A stretch of 50,336 bases of DNA from JBBRQP01 sp038226175 (GCA_038226175.1 JBBRQP010000014.1:1-50336), one strand, 5' to 3'. Positions 8,086-16,553 are shown, numbered from the stretch's first letter. The notes: generated by a model from the sequence alone, not told the origin. Numbers and translations: made by a program.

Positions 8086-8409
8086 TCAATATAGCTTAAG
8101 AACTCCCATGTGTAAAAGCTGTGTAGCTTGATAAAGACCATAGATATTAAAGAACATCTGCACTAGGGTAATGCCCATAAATTTCCAGCCCATCTGCGAA
8201 GGGTTATGGTATTCACTCAAAATCAACAAAATCCCGGCACCCAAAGAGTAATTAAAAACGAGTACCAGTAAGGGTAGCCAGAAGCCCAAGGGAATACCGA
8301 TACAAAAACAGGTAAATCCTAGTGCCACCATCAACAAAGCGACAGAGCGGGGTGGGTCTATTTCTACTAAGTATTGAGCCTGATCCCAAAGACGTTCGAG
8401 TTTTGACAT
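8086..8409 (-). CDS. Small multi-helix membrane protein of unknown function
   Basis: 107 residues starting at an ATG at 8409. Four hydrophobic segments are visible: about 23-40 (SVALLMVALGFTCFCIG), 43-62 (FWLPLLVLVFNYSLGAGILL), a weaker one near 75-90 (MGITLVQMFFNIYGLY), and the C-terminus. There is a short cytoplasmic-looking N-terminus (MSKLERLWDQAQYLVEIDP). I do not recognise the family. It lies between chlM and the ribbon-helix-helix-like gene, all on the minus strand, but gaps of 64 and 99 bp make co-transcription uncertain. Confidence 0.55.
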   Translation of the reverse strand: MSKLERLWDQAQYLVEIDPPRSVALLMVALGFTCFCIGIPLGFWLPLLVLVFNYSLGAGILLILSEYHNPSQMGWKFMGITLVQMFFNIYGLYQATQLLHMGVLKLY

Positions 8410-8473
8410 ACTTTGATCCCAAGATCCCCCTAGTCTATCGCATCCTCATGGCTGGCAGACTAAGTAACTTACG

Positions 8474-9154
8474 CTACGTAACATTGCGGGTACAGTCCAA
8501 TAATCTTGCAAAATAAAAAGATTCATTGATGGCAACGCGTCCACTGACCTGCCAGCCCAGTTGCTTTAGAATAGCCACAATCTCCTGCTCACGGTGTTGG
8601 TAGGCGCGGGTGGCTTTGCTCGCACCAGGGAAGAATTGACCGATTTTTTTTAATAGATTTAGCCAAAAAGTCTGGGGTGCAAAGGTAAAAATTAATCGCT
8701 CAGTCGCAAGCTCGCTGAGATGTGTGAGCATCTGGGTCGCTTGGGGTAAAGGGTAGTGAATCAGTACATCTACACAGATCACAATTTCAAACTTACCTTT
8801 GATCAGCTCAAGCTCTTCAGCCATAAACGTAATATCACCAGTTTGATTGAGAGTTTGCCAGCGGCGTTGAGCTTCCTCAACCATTGATTTGGAGATATCT
8901 GCACCCAAAACCTTAGCTCCGCGCTCAGCTAGAGGAATACTCAAACTCCCCACACCACAACCGGCATCGCAGATGCGCTGTCCGACAAGATTTTTGCCCA
9001 AACGTTCGAGGATGGCGTCCACGGTGCGTTGATGACCGCGCCGGATTGCCGCTTGCACCCGATTGACCTTGCCATCGCCATAGATGCGCTGCCAACGTTC
9101 AAAGCCAGTGGTATTAAAATATTCACGAACAATGGTCTTATCGTCTGGGGTCAT
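8474..9154 (-). CDS. chlM: Magnesium-protoporphyrin IX methyltransferase
   Basis: 226 residues. This enzyme transfers a methyl group from S-adenosylmethionine to the C13 propionate of Mg-protoporphyrin IX in the chlorophyll branch. The SAM-binding motif I is ICDAGCGVGSLSIPLAERGA (about residues 60-79). Family-typical stretches are VREYFNTTGFERWQRIYGDG at the start, then VLIHYPL and RLIFTFAPQTFWLNLLKKIG. Length and N-terminus match cyanobacterial ChlM. The ATG at 9154 lies 42 bp downstream of the wecB stop on the same strand, so it may belong to the same transcript. Confidence 0.95.
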   Translation of the reverse strand: MTPDDKTIVREYFNTTGFERWQRIYGDGKVNRVQAAIRRGHQRTVDAILERLGKNLVGQRICDAGCGVGSLSIPLAERGAKVLGADISKSMVEEAQRRWQTLNQTGDITFMAEELELIKGKFEIVICVDVLIHYPLPQATQMLTHLSELATERLIFTFAPQTFWLNLLKKIGQFFPGASKATRAYQHREQEIVAILKQLGWQVSGRVAINESFYFARLLDCTRNVT

Positions 9155-9196
9155 CGGTCAGGTTGCCAGGGATGCGATTGCCATTGTACAAGCATC

Positions 9197-10294
9197 CTAG
9201 CCAAAAAATGCAGTGATCGCGTCAATAATCCGTACCGTTGCTTGCCCATCTCCAAAAGGATTGATCGCTTGGGCCATCTGCTGATAAGCCTCAGGGTCAC
9301 GCAGTAGTTGGCTCGCAGCAGTGACAATAGTCGCCGTATCTGTCCCGACTAAGAGTGCTACGCCGCCTAACACCGCTTCTGGACGTTCGGTAGTCTCGCG
9401 TAGTACCAAGACTGGTTTGCCTAGTGCAGGGCCTTCTTCTTGCAAACCACCCGAGTCGCTTAACACTAACGTGCAGTGTTTGAGCGCACCGACGAGTTGG
9501 GGATAATCGAGCGGTTCCACCAAAAAAATTCGGGGATGGGTGCCAAGCAGTTGATGCAGAGGCTGACGTACCGCAGGGTTGGGGTGCAGGGGTAGTATGA
9601 GTTGGGTATCAGGAAATTTATCTAAAATCTCCAAAAAAGCTTTGGCGATGTCAACTAGGGGTTCCCCCCAATTTTCGCGGCGATGAACCGTTGCCAGTAG
9701 TACCCGTTGTGACCAATCAACGCCGGCAATCTCTGGCACTGTACACGTCGGTGCAATAGACTGAAGAGCATCAATGACGGTGTTACCAGTCATGTAGACA
9801 TCTTGCGTGATGCCGTCTGCGGCTAGATTTTGGACAGCTAGGGTCGTCGGCGGAAAATGTAACCGGGCGAGCTGAGAGGTCAAACGCCGATTCATCTCTT
9901 CGGGGAAGGGGTTATCAGGGCGGTCTGTGCGTAAACCAGCCTCAACGTGGGCAATGGGAATATGTGCATAAAAAGCAGCTAAGGCCGCCGCAAAGGTCGT
10001 AGTTGTATCGCCTTGAACCACTACCAAATCAGGTTGATGGAAGCGTAAACGTTCTTCTAACCCGGTCAAGCAACGGCAGGTAATATCGGCTAAGGTTTGT
10101 TTTGGCGTCATGATTTGCAGGTCTTCGTCGGGGATAATCCCAAACCAACCTAGGGTCTGATGCAAGATTTGTTGGTGTTGACCCGTCGCAATCACAATCG
10201 TTGTCCATGGTGTTTGCCGAAGTCCGAGGATAACTGGAGCAAGTTTGACAGCTTCGGGGCGCGTACCTAAAATTACTACTACTTTGTGGGTCAT
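9197..10294 (-). CDS. wecB: UDP-N-acetylglucosamine 2-epimerase (non-hydrolysing)
   Basis: 365 residues. WecB interconverts UDP-GlcNAc and UDP-ManNAc for surface polysaccharides. Family motifs are clear: VILGTRPEAVKLAPVI at the N-terminus, QGDTTTTFAAALAAFY, HVEAGLRTDRPDNPFPEEMN with its conserved Glu and Asp, TVHRRENWG, and SDSGGLQEEGPALGKPVLVL near the C-terminus. The start codon overlaps the stop of pipX as ATGA, so the two are translationally coupled. chlM follows 42 bp downstream. Confidence 0.95.
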   Translation of the reverse strand: MTHKVVVILGTRPEAVKLAPVILGLRQTPWTTIVIATGQHQQILHQTLGWFGIIPDEDLQIMTPKQTLADITCRCLTGLEERLRFHQPDLVVVQGDTTTTFAAALAAFYAHIPIAHVEAGLRTDRPDNPFPEEMNRRLTSQLARLHFPPTTLAVQNLAADGITQDVYMTGNTVIDALQSIAPTCTVPEIAGVDWSQRVLLATVHRRENWGEPLVDIAKAFLEILDKFPDTQLILPLHPNPAVRQPLHQLLGTHPRIFLVEPLDYPQLVGALKHCTLVLSDSGGLQEEGPALGKPVLVLRETTERPEAVLGGVALLVGTDTATIVTAASQLLRDPEAYQQMAQAINPFGDGQATVRIIDAITAFFG

Positions 10295-10572
10295 AAAAAT
10301 GCTTGCGTACAGAATACCTCTAGTTTATCTAATTCTTCCTTGACTTCAAGGCTTTTGAGATTACGTAAAAATTTACGGCGTTCTTCAATCAGTTGGCGCG
10401 ATTCATTGCGGGAGATTGATTCATAGCTCATCAATTCGCCGGGACGCTCGGTTACCAAAAAAAACAAGCGATGGGCATAGAGCGTTGTAAACAGATTTTT
10501 TGTACCGTCTCCTACGGTGCAAATGCTGTAGAGAAGGCCGAAGTTGGGATGATGGATGTAGCGTTCACCCAT
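10291..10572 (-). CDS. pipX: PipX, PII-interacting co-activator of NtcA
   Basis: 93 residues from the ATG at 10572. The N-terminal Tudor-like domain carries the family signature YIHHPNFGLLYSICTVGDGT, LFTTLYAHRLFFLV and ISRNESRQLIEERRKFLRNL, followed by two C-terminal helices. PipX binds either PII (GlnB) or NtcA, depending on 2-oxoglutarate, and boosts NtcA-dependent nitrogen genes. The frame is open up to 10608, but AGGA lies 8 nt before the ATG at 10572 and the PipX family begins there. The gene overlaps wecB by 4 bp. The partner commonly found next to it, pipY, is absent here. A GTA-N8-TAC site lies 39 bp upstream. Confidence 0.93.
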   Translation of the reverse strand: MGERYIHHPNFGLLYSICTVGDGTKNLFTTLYAHRLFFLVTERPGELMSYESISRNESRQLIEERRKFLRNLKSLEVKEELDKLEVFCTQAFL

Positions 10573-10610
10573 GCCGCGGTTCCTGTGGCGTGAAGAGCTT
10601 GGTATCATTT

Positions 10611-10624
10611 GTATAACCTATTAC
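10611..10624. promoter_or_regulatory. NtcA-type site GTA-N8-TAC upstream of pipX
   Basis: GTATAACCTATTAC is an exact GTA-N8-TAC palindrome in the 127-bp gap between divergent pipX and the DUF2227 gene. NtcA binds this consensus. I see no -10 box at the canonical 22-nt distance on either strand. About a dozen such matches are expected by chance in 50 kb, so support comes from the position beside an NtcA co-activator. Confidence 0.45.
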
Positions 10625-10699
10625 TTTGTTGGCGGCGCGTCAATGCATTTGAACAGATATTCTTGTACACTTAGTCAATCTCATCTGCGAGCCTAACCT

Positions 10700-11209
10700 G
10701 TGGCAGAGGGTAAAACCCATGATGCAATTACACTTTGGACTTGTCCGCTCTTAGTTGGCGGTCTTTGGTTATTAAGCGGGCGTTCAGATTGGGCGTTATT
10801 ACTCGGCAGTAGTTATATCTTTAGTGGGTTGATGTTTAGTGGAGATTTAGACATTCATTCTAATCAATATCGACGCTGGGGATGGCTGCGAGGCATCTGG
10901 CTACCCTACCGACGCTTACTGGCCCATCGCTCATTTTGGTCTCATGGGCCAATTGCCGGAACCCTAGGGCGGTTAGTATATGTGACTTTGTGGCTGAGTA
11001 TTGTGACAGGTTTGATAACAGTAGCCTTATCCTTGCTCAAAATCCATTGGCTGGTGCCAAATATGCAGCCATTTTTACATCATGCTTTGCTGCCTAGTTA
11101 CGCCCTAAGTATCTTGGCTGGGCTGGAGCTAGGCTCTATTTCCCATAGCTTAGGAGATGTCTTGTCAACAGGCTACAAACGCTTAGTCAAGCGCTGGAAA
11201 GGTTCTTGA
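10700..11209 (+). CDS. DUF2227 putative metal-binding membrane protein
   Basis: 169 residues starting with GTG. The opening MAEGKTHDAITLWTCPLL, the central SGDLDIHSNQYRRWGWLRGIW and LLAHRSFWSHGP match the DUF2227 family of predicted metal-binding proteins found widely in cyanobacteria. Conserved His and Asp residues (H8, D9, GDLD, H in LAHRS and WSHGP) could bind a metal. Three to four hydrophobic segments make it a membrane protein. Biochemical function is not established. It is divergent from pipX; a TACACT about 30 bp before the start could be its -10 box. Confidence 0.8.
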   Translation: MAEGKTHDAITLWTCPLLVGGLWLLSGRSDWALLLGSSYIFSGLMFSGDLDIHSNQYRRWGWLRGIWLPYRRLLAHRSFWSHGPIAGTLGRLVYVTLWLSIVTGLITVALSLLKIHWLVPNMQPFLHHALLPSYALSILAGLELGSISHSLGDVLSTGYKRLVKRWKGS

Positions 11210-11314
11210 TAACTTTGACTTAGCCATATAGCAAAGAGCGCTTTTTTTGTTACCAGAGTGTGATATTTTCAACAGAACGCTTGATTAATTAAGTTTCGTG
11301 GGGAGATAGTTGAG

Positions 11315-13174
11315 GTGACCTTTCGCTTAAGCAAATTACTGTTATTAGGATTGAGTAGCCTGCCTGTTTTGGCCCAAGTGGAAGCCCCGATCACGGTATC
11401 CGTGGATGCAACTGAGGCAGCGCGTCAAATTTTTCATGCCCGACTGACCATACCCGTCACACCAGGGCCTGTGACCCTGGTTTATCCACGATGGATTCCT
11501 GGTAATCATGGGCCGACCGGGCCGATTACTGAGTTGGTGGGCTTAAAATGGGTTGCCCAAGGTCAGCCGCTGGCTTGGCGACGGGACTTGATTGACCTCT
11601 ATGCCTTTCATGGCACTATTCCCGCTGGGGTCACACGTCTCGAAGTGAGTCTTGATCTACTGGCTGCGGGTAATGTGCCAGTGAGTAATCCTTCAGCTAC
11701 AGACCAGCTTGCGGTATTGAGCTGGAACCAAGTTGTGCTCTATCCCCAAGGCCAAAAGACCGATCAGCTGACCTATCAAGCGCAACTTACCTTGCCTCTA
11801 GCGTGGAAATATGGCACGGCCTTACCCTTGCAGACCACATCCGCCCAGACTTTGACCTTTGCTCCGGTGTCTTTGACAACTTTAGTTGATTCACCAGTTA
11901 TTTTGGGGGCGCATTATCGTACCGTACCGTTAAGCAAAGATGGACGTCACCAACTCGATATCGTCGCTGATAGTGAAGCAGCTCTGGCCTTGACCCCAGA
12001 TAGTGAAAAAGCTTATCAACATCTCATTACCCAAACCAATCTACTCTTTGGGGCGCGGCACTACAACCAATATCATTTTTTGTTGAGCCTCAGTGACCGC
12101 TTAGGGTTTTCGGGTCTCGAACATCACGAGTCTAGCGATAATCGGGCGGGTGAATCCGCACTGACCGACCCCTTACAGCGGGAACTTTTTGCCGGATTAT
12201 TGCCCCACGAGTTTGTCCACTCCTGGAATGGTAAATATCGGCGGCCTGTGGGTTTGAATACTGCTGATTTTCAGGAGCCGATGCAAGATGATTTGCTCTG
12301 GGTTTATGAGGGCTTAACCCAATATTTGGGTACAGTGCTGACTGCGCGCAGTGGCCTCTGGGATGCTGATACCTTACGTGATTATCTCGCAGTTACCGCC
12401 GCAGCTATGGATCATCGTCCGGGCAGGGCATGGCGGTCTGTGCAGGATACCGCAGATAGCGCACCTCTTTCTCGGGGTCTGAGTCCAGCTTGGAGCAGCT
12501 ATCGGCGGGGCACTGACTATTACGCAGAAGGTTTATTGATTTGGCTGGAGGTCGATGCGTTACTACGGCAACAGAGTCAAGGTCGTCGTTCTTTGGACGA
12601 TTTTTGTCGGTCATTTTTTGGGGCACCGAATACCGCTCCTCTAGTCAAGCCCTACACCTTTGATGAGGTCGTTATGGCGCTCAACCAAGTCGTACCCTAC
12701 GACTGGCGTACTTTTTTGTTGACTCGGCTTAATACGACGGCACTCGCGGCGCCGTTGGGTGGGATCACCGGAGGTGGTTGGCGTGTGGTCTATACCGATA
12801 CACTCAATGATTATCTGCGGGCTACAGAAACTGTCAACAAGTCCGCAAATTTTATTTATAGCTTGGGCTTCTCGCTTAATAGCGATGGCACCTTAGGCGA
12901 TGTGTTGCCCGATTCGGTTGCGGCAAAAGCAGGACTCGCCCCAGGCATGAAGTTACTTGGCGTAGATGGGCGAACGGTTTCAGCCGAACGGCTACGTCAG
13001 GCATTAAAGGTGGGTAAGACCACCATGTCCCCTCTCGAACTGCTCGCGCTCAATGGTGACTTTTATCGTATGTACCGTCTTGACTATCATGGCGGTGAAC
13101 AGTATCCCCATCTGGAACGGGACAAAGCTCAAACAGATTGGCTCGGAAAAATTATCATCCCCTTGGGACGCTAA
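11315..13174 (+). CDS. M61-family metallopeptidase with PDZ domain
   Basis: 619 residues starting at GTG. A signal peptide (LLLLGLSSLPVLAQV) indicates export. The N-terminal beta domain is followed by the M61 catalytic domain. Zinc motif HEFVH is in LLPHEFVHSWNGKYRRPVG, and the third ligand is likely the Glu of YEGLTQYLG. The substrate-site stretch GFSGLEHHESSDN lies upstream. A C-terminal PDZ domain (about residues 510-600) contains LPDSVAAKAGLAPGMKLLGV. These are glycyl aminopeptidase-like enzymes of the periplasm; the native substrate is unknown. Its 3' end overlaps the convergent LpxB-like gene by 20 bp. Confidence 0.9.
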   Translation: MTFRLSKLLLLGLSSLPVLAQVEAPITVSVDATEAARQIFHARLTIPVTPGPVTLVYPRWIPGNHGPTGPITELVGLKWVAQGQPLAWRRDLIDLYAFHGTIPAGVTRLEVSLDLLAAGNVPVSNPSATDQLAVLSWNQVVLYPQGQKTDQLTYQAQLTLPLAWKYGTALPLQTTSAQTLTFAPVSLTTLVDSPVILGAHYRTVPLSKDGRHQLDIVADSEAALALTPDSEKAYQHLITQTNLLFGARHYNQYHFLLSLSDRLGFSGLEHHESSDNRAGESALTDPLQRELFAGLLPHEFVHSWNGKYRRPVGLNTADFQEPMQDDLLWVYEGLTQYLGTVLTARSGLWDADTLRDYLAVTAAAMDHRPGRAWRSVQDTADSAPLSRGLSPAWSSYRRGTDYYAEGLLIWLEVDALLRQQSQGRRSLDDFCRSFFGAPNTAPLVKPYTFDEVVMALNQVVPYDWRTFLLTRLNTTALAAPLGGITGGGWRVVYTDTLNDYLRATETVNKSANFIYSLGFSLNSDGTLGDVLPDSVAAKAGLAPGMKLLGVDGRTVSAERLRQALKVGKTTMSPLELLALNGDFYRMYRLDYHGGEQYPHLERDKAQTDWLGKIIIPLGR

Positions 13175-14420
13175 GTTGCTTTTGTTGTAGGGCTTCTTCA
13201 ACCAAGACGAGCAAATTAGCTACGGCTCCCGGTTGACCCATCGTCTCAATCAGGCGGTTATGGGTGTTTTGCCAGAGGGCATCGTCGGTCAAAAATGGTT
13301 CTGTGGCAGCGGCAATATCAGCAGGTGTCAGGACTTGCTTGAGTTCAGGAACGATCATCTCTTGGGCGAGCAGATTGGGCCAAGCGAGCAGTCCCATGCG
13401 TTTAATTAGCCAGGGATTGAGTTGGCGGGCAATAAAATTTCCTACCAACGGTAACTGCATCGCCAAACCGGGGATACCATCCCAGGCTTTCATGATTTCT
13501 ACTTTATTGAGAGGAATCACTACTACCATCGGCACGCCTAAGGCTGCAAGCTCGGCTGTATTAACACCGACTGTGGTAACGCAGACCCGACATAAGCGCA
13601 TCACATCATAGGCCGGAGCGCGCTGCCAAATCAAAATCTCAAGACCACCCTCTGTCACTAAATAAGTCTGGTTATCTCGGGTTTCGAGCTGCGCACTCAC
13701 ACCGCCCAACAAAGCAATATTGGGATTAGCGGCTGTAGCGTAAACGGCTAACTTAGCTAGCTGAATCGTGGGGGCAACGGGTAATACAAAGCGTGCCTCT
13801 GGATAGGTCTGGGCTAATATCTCCGCTGTCCTAAGCAATAAGGGCATACCCATGGTCAGTTTGATCCCTTTTGAGCCGGGTAATAAGCCAATCAATTGGC
13901 TAGTCTCGAAGGGTAAAACGGGGGGCTCACTGGCACCTAAGCGCAAACCATCCACATTCAGATCCCCAATAATGCGAAATTTTTGGGGATCACGGGTGTA
14001 ATTTGGGTAAACCCGGTCATTGCGCAAACCAATACGATAGGTAAATTGTGGATAACGAACCTGCCACTCGGCGTAGACTATCAGCGGATATTTAAGTCGC
14101 CAAGCAATAAATGCGGCAAAGCCTTGATCGCCACCCAAAAAAATCATTGCCCCGTGAGCATGCCAGTCCCAGCCCGTCTCTCCTGTCAAAACAAACCGTT
14201 GATATTGTTTGGCTCCTTGCACCCGGCTGACCCCCACAAAGCTGCGTGCCAAGTCTGCTTCATTACCGCTGGCATTGGCACAGGGCGCAAGAATCACCGA
14301 AATCCGCCACTCGGGATGAAGCTGGTATAACTGCGCGACAACAGGACGCACCCAGGTCATCAATTCCCCCGGCCCGTTACTTAAAATCAAAATATCAATC
14401 GCCCGCGCCTCAAGATCCAC
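13155..14420 (-). CDS. LpxB-like glycosyltransferase-fold protein (lipid-A-disaccharide synthase-related)
   Basis: 421 residues starting at GTG. The opening DILILSNGPGELMTWVRPVV, the LGGDQGFAAFIAWRL loop, LLPGSKGIKLTMGMPLLLRT and the C-terminal CVTTVGVNTAELAALGVPMVV give a two-Rossmann-fold GT-B pattern related to LpxB. Cyanobacteria carry such proteins in addition to, or instead of, true LpxB, and their acceptor is not established. The gene starts 14 bp after the histidine-kinase stop, so it may be co-transcribed with rpaA and the kinase. The stop region overlaps the convergent protease gene by 20 bp. Confidence 0.65.
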   Translation of the reverse strand: MDLEARAIDILILSNGPGELMTWVRPVVAQLYQLHPEWRISVILAPCANASGNEADLARSFVGVSRVQGAKQYQRFVLTGETGWDWHAHGAMIFLGGDQGFAAFIAWRLKYPLIVYAEWQVRYPQFTYRIGLRNDRVYPNYTRDPQKFRIIGDLNVDGLRLGASEPPVLPFETSQLIGLLPGSKGIKLTMGMPLLLRTAEILAQTYPEARFVLPVAPTIQLAKLAVYATAANPNIALLGGVSAQLETRDNQTYLVTEGGLEILIWQRAPAYDVMRLCRVCVTTVGVNTAELAALGVPMVVVIPLNKVEIMKAWDGIPGLAMQLPLVGNFIARQLNPWLIKRMGLLAWPNLLAQEMIVPELKQVLTPADIAAATEPFLTDDALWQNTHNRLIETMGQPGAVANLLVLVEEALQQKQLSVPRG

Positions 14421-14434
14421 CGAGTTGTCTATCC

Positions 14435-15448
14435 TCAGGGTAAAAACGCCGTGGCTAAAGCCGGAGCCAAGGGTAGTACCACCGTAAAAATTGTTCCTTT
14501 TTGCAGCACACTCTCAGCTGTGATCTGTCCACCCAGACTTTCTACTAAAGAACGGGTGATATATAGACCTAGACCAGTACCGCCAGCTTCGGTACGGTCG
14601 AGCCGATAGAAACGATCAAAAATATGTTCTAAAGCAATCGCATCAATGCCAATACCTTGATCTTGAATGGTTAGGCGTAAATTATTGGGTTGGGAAGGGT
14701 CAGTGACGGCGCGTAGGGTCACCGTAGTACCGGGAGGCGAATATTTACAGGCATTATCAATCAAATTAGTCAAGATTTGTTCGAGGCGGTCAGAATCTGC
14801 TTGAACTAAGAGTGCATCATCAGGCAGTTCAATGATTAGTTTGTGATCCTCAGTGGTTTGGGCAAGGTTTTCGAGTAACCGAGGGAGGACTTCTTGTAAC
14901 GCGATCCCGAGCCCGGTTGGACGCAGTTGCCCAGATTGGATCCGTGAGAGCAAAAGCAGGTCCTCGACAAGACGAGTCAGACGGTCGGCTTGATTTTTGA
15001 CGATATTGAGAAATCGGACTTGCTGCTCTTCATTAAGATGATCGCGCGAACGCAGCAGGGTATCAATGAAGCCTTTAATCGAAGTCAAGGGGGTACGTAA
15101 CTCATGAGAAACCATCGACACAAAATCGATCGGTTCGTTGGTTCGCGTAGGGGCTTCAGGCTCAAAAGTCCAAACCCGACCGCGCTGAGTGGTGCGGCTT
15201 TGCGCCTGCAAATGAAGTAAGTTTTCGCCCCGCTGAAAAGGAACACGGGCATTAACCGCCTGAGTTTCAATTTCGGGAAACCAACGAAAGATCAATTCTC
15301 CTTCGGCTTGGTGGGGACTAATGCCCGTGATTTCGGTCATGACGGAATTCCATAAGATGACCCGTGCTGACGTATCAGTAACTACAACACCCAAAGGCAA
15401 GCAGTTGATAACTTCACGCTCGAACGGCACTTCATTTAGTAATAGCAT
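14435..15448 (-). CDS. PAS-domain sensor histidine kinase downstream of rpaA
   Basis: 337 residues from the ATG at 15448; the frame can be extended to a TTG at 15490. A single PAS-like domain (LPLGVVVTDTSARVILWNSV) is followed by HisKA with the H-box SMVSHELRTPLTSIKGFID. The ATPase core has N box LTNLIDNACKYSPPG, G1 DQGIGID and G2 GGTGLGLYITRSL. There is no transmembrane segment and no KaiB-like sensor domain, so it is not SasA by architecture. It lies 131 bp downstream of rpaA on the same strand, suggesting one transcript and possibly a cognate pair. The N-terminal layout also resembles PhoR/SphS-type kinases. Confidence 0.85.
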   Translation of the reverse strand: MLLLNEVPFEREVINCLPLGVVVTDTSARVILWNSVMTEITGISPHQAEGELIFRWFPEIETQAVNARVPFQRGENLLHLQAQSRTTQRGRVWTFEPEAPTRTNEPIDFVSMVSHELRTPLTSIKGFIDTLLRSRDHLNEEQQVRFLNIVKNQADRLTRLVEDLLLLSRIQSGQLRPTGLGIALQEVLPRLLENLAQTTEDHKLIIELPDDALLVQADSDRLEQILTNLIDNACKYSPPGTTVTLRAVTDPSQPNNLRLTIQDQGIGIDAIALEHIFDRFYRLDRTEAGGTGLGLYITRSLVESLGGQITAESVLQKGTIFTVVLPLAPALATAFLP

Positions 15449-15578
15449 AATTCCACAGTCGCATCCCGGAAGAAAATTTGAAATTCTCAAGCCATAAGCA
15501 AGCTAGGACACCCTAATCATATGTTTAGAATTAAGAATTTTTTCTTAAAATCTATGAAATTGCGCAACAGCCTATTGC

Positions 15579-16307
15579 TTACTCAGCAGAATTAGCCTCA
15601 TTGGTGAAAGCAGAGGGGAGTTCTAAGCAATAACCAGCACCATAAACTGTCCGAATAAACGAAGGATGACGCGGGTCCGGTTCGAGTTTGGTGCGTAGAT
15701 GGCGAATATGTACCCGAATTGTTTCGATATCATCATCCGGGTCATAACCCCAGACTTCTTGTAGAATTTCGCTTGGAGCCACGGTCTGTCCATGTTTTTG
15801 GAGTAGACAGTGCAATAGTTCAAATTCTAAGTGGGTTAATTTGACCGTATTGCCAAACCAAACCGCTTCAAACCGCTCGGGAATCAAGGTCAATGGCCCA
15901 AAAGAAAGAATCTCGGAATGGGCTGCTTGGGGCAAACGGTCAGCCCGTCGCAGCAAAGCTCGAACCCGCACCAACAATTCTTCGATTTCAAAAGGCTTGG
16001 TCAAATAGTCATCAGCTCCAGCATTGAAGCCTTCGACTTTATCTTTGATACTAGAAAGTGCCGTCAACATCAAAACAGGGATATCGGAAGTGCGTTCATT
16101 ACGGCGCAGACGCTGACACACCGTAAAGCCATCCACATTGGGCAGCATCAAATCCAAAATCACTAAATCAGGCGCAAGTTGCATCGCCATAGCTTGACCT
16201 TTCACGCCATCATTGGCCCGACAGACTTCGTATCCTGCCATGTCGAGGTTGACAGAAACTAATTCCAAAATCGCCGGGTCATCATCAATGATCAAAATTC
16301 TTTGCAT
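15579..16307 (-). CDS. rpaA: Response regulator RpaA, OmpR family
   Basis: 242 residues. The receiver domain has the acidic pocket DDD (8-10), phospho-acceptor D52 in VILDLMLP, and Lys in YLTKPF. The winged-helix DNA-binding domain includes LTHLEFELLHCLLQKHGQTV, WGYDPDDDIETIRVHIRHLR and TVYGAGYCLELP, diagnostic of RpaA rather than RpaB. RpaA affects energy transfer from phycobilisomes and, where a Kai clock exists, drives circadian output through SasA. Two exact copies of a 16-bp element lie directly before its ATG. A histidine kinase follows on the same strand. Confidence 0.92.
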   Translation of the reverse strand: MQRILIIDDDPAILELVSVNLDMAGYEVCRANDGVKGQAMAMQLAPDLVILDLMLPNVDGFTVCQRLRRNERTSDIPVLMLTALSSIKDKVEGFNAGADDYLTKPFEIEELLVRVRALLRRADRLPQAAHSEILSFGPLTLIPERFEAVWFGNTVKLTHLEFELLHCLLQKHGQTVAPSEILQEVWGYDPDDDIETIRVHIRHLRTKLEPDPRHPSFIRTVYGAGYCLELPSAFTNEANSAE

Positions 16308-16310
16308 GCC

Positions 16311-16343
16311 GTTAACCCTTAGTAAACGTTAACCCTTAGTAAA
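16311..16343. repeat. Tandem 16-bp direct repeat in the rpaA leader
   Basis: GTTAACCCTTAGTAAA occurs at 16311-16326 and again at 16328-16343, identical and with a 17-bp period. On the rpaA strand each unit reads TTTACTAAGGGTTAAC, and the second copy ends 3 nt before the ATG. Each contains an AAGG, so the Shine-Dalgarno-like sequence is duplicated. TTTACTAA also resembles half-sites of the HLR1 motif bound by RpaB, but with a different spacing. Confidence 0.8.
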
Positions 16344-16553
16344 GGTTTGGGAAAGTAAGTACTCACCCCTCATAATACCTGATGCTCAGGCTTTGATCAC
16401 AAAAATACTAGGAATTTATACTCACTTTGCCCCTAAATATGGAGATGAGCTTAAATTTTGATGATTTTTGACTATATTTGCTTAGCCAAAAGCCGACTAA
16501 GAGCTAACTAGTTCCCAAAAACCGTGCCAAAATAAAAGAGTCTGTAAGGAGAC

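Noticed and set aside
7696..8409. Toxin-antitoxin pair from the ribbon-helix-helix gene and the small membrane protein
   Set aside because: The genes are separated by 99 bp and the membrane protein has several helices unlike known toxins; nothing else supports a pair.
11220..11265. Intrinsic terminator after the DUF2227 gene (AGCGC followed by seven T)
   Set aside because: The stem before the T-run is too short and mostly A-T, so I could not support it.
14435..15448. SasA, the clock kinase, as partner of rpaA
   Set aside because: There is no KaiB-like N-terminal domain; a PAS-like domain is present in its place.
16311..16343. CRISPR or tandem-repeat array
   Set aside because: Only two units with a one-base spacer; there are no spacers of the right length.
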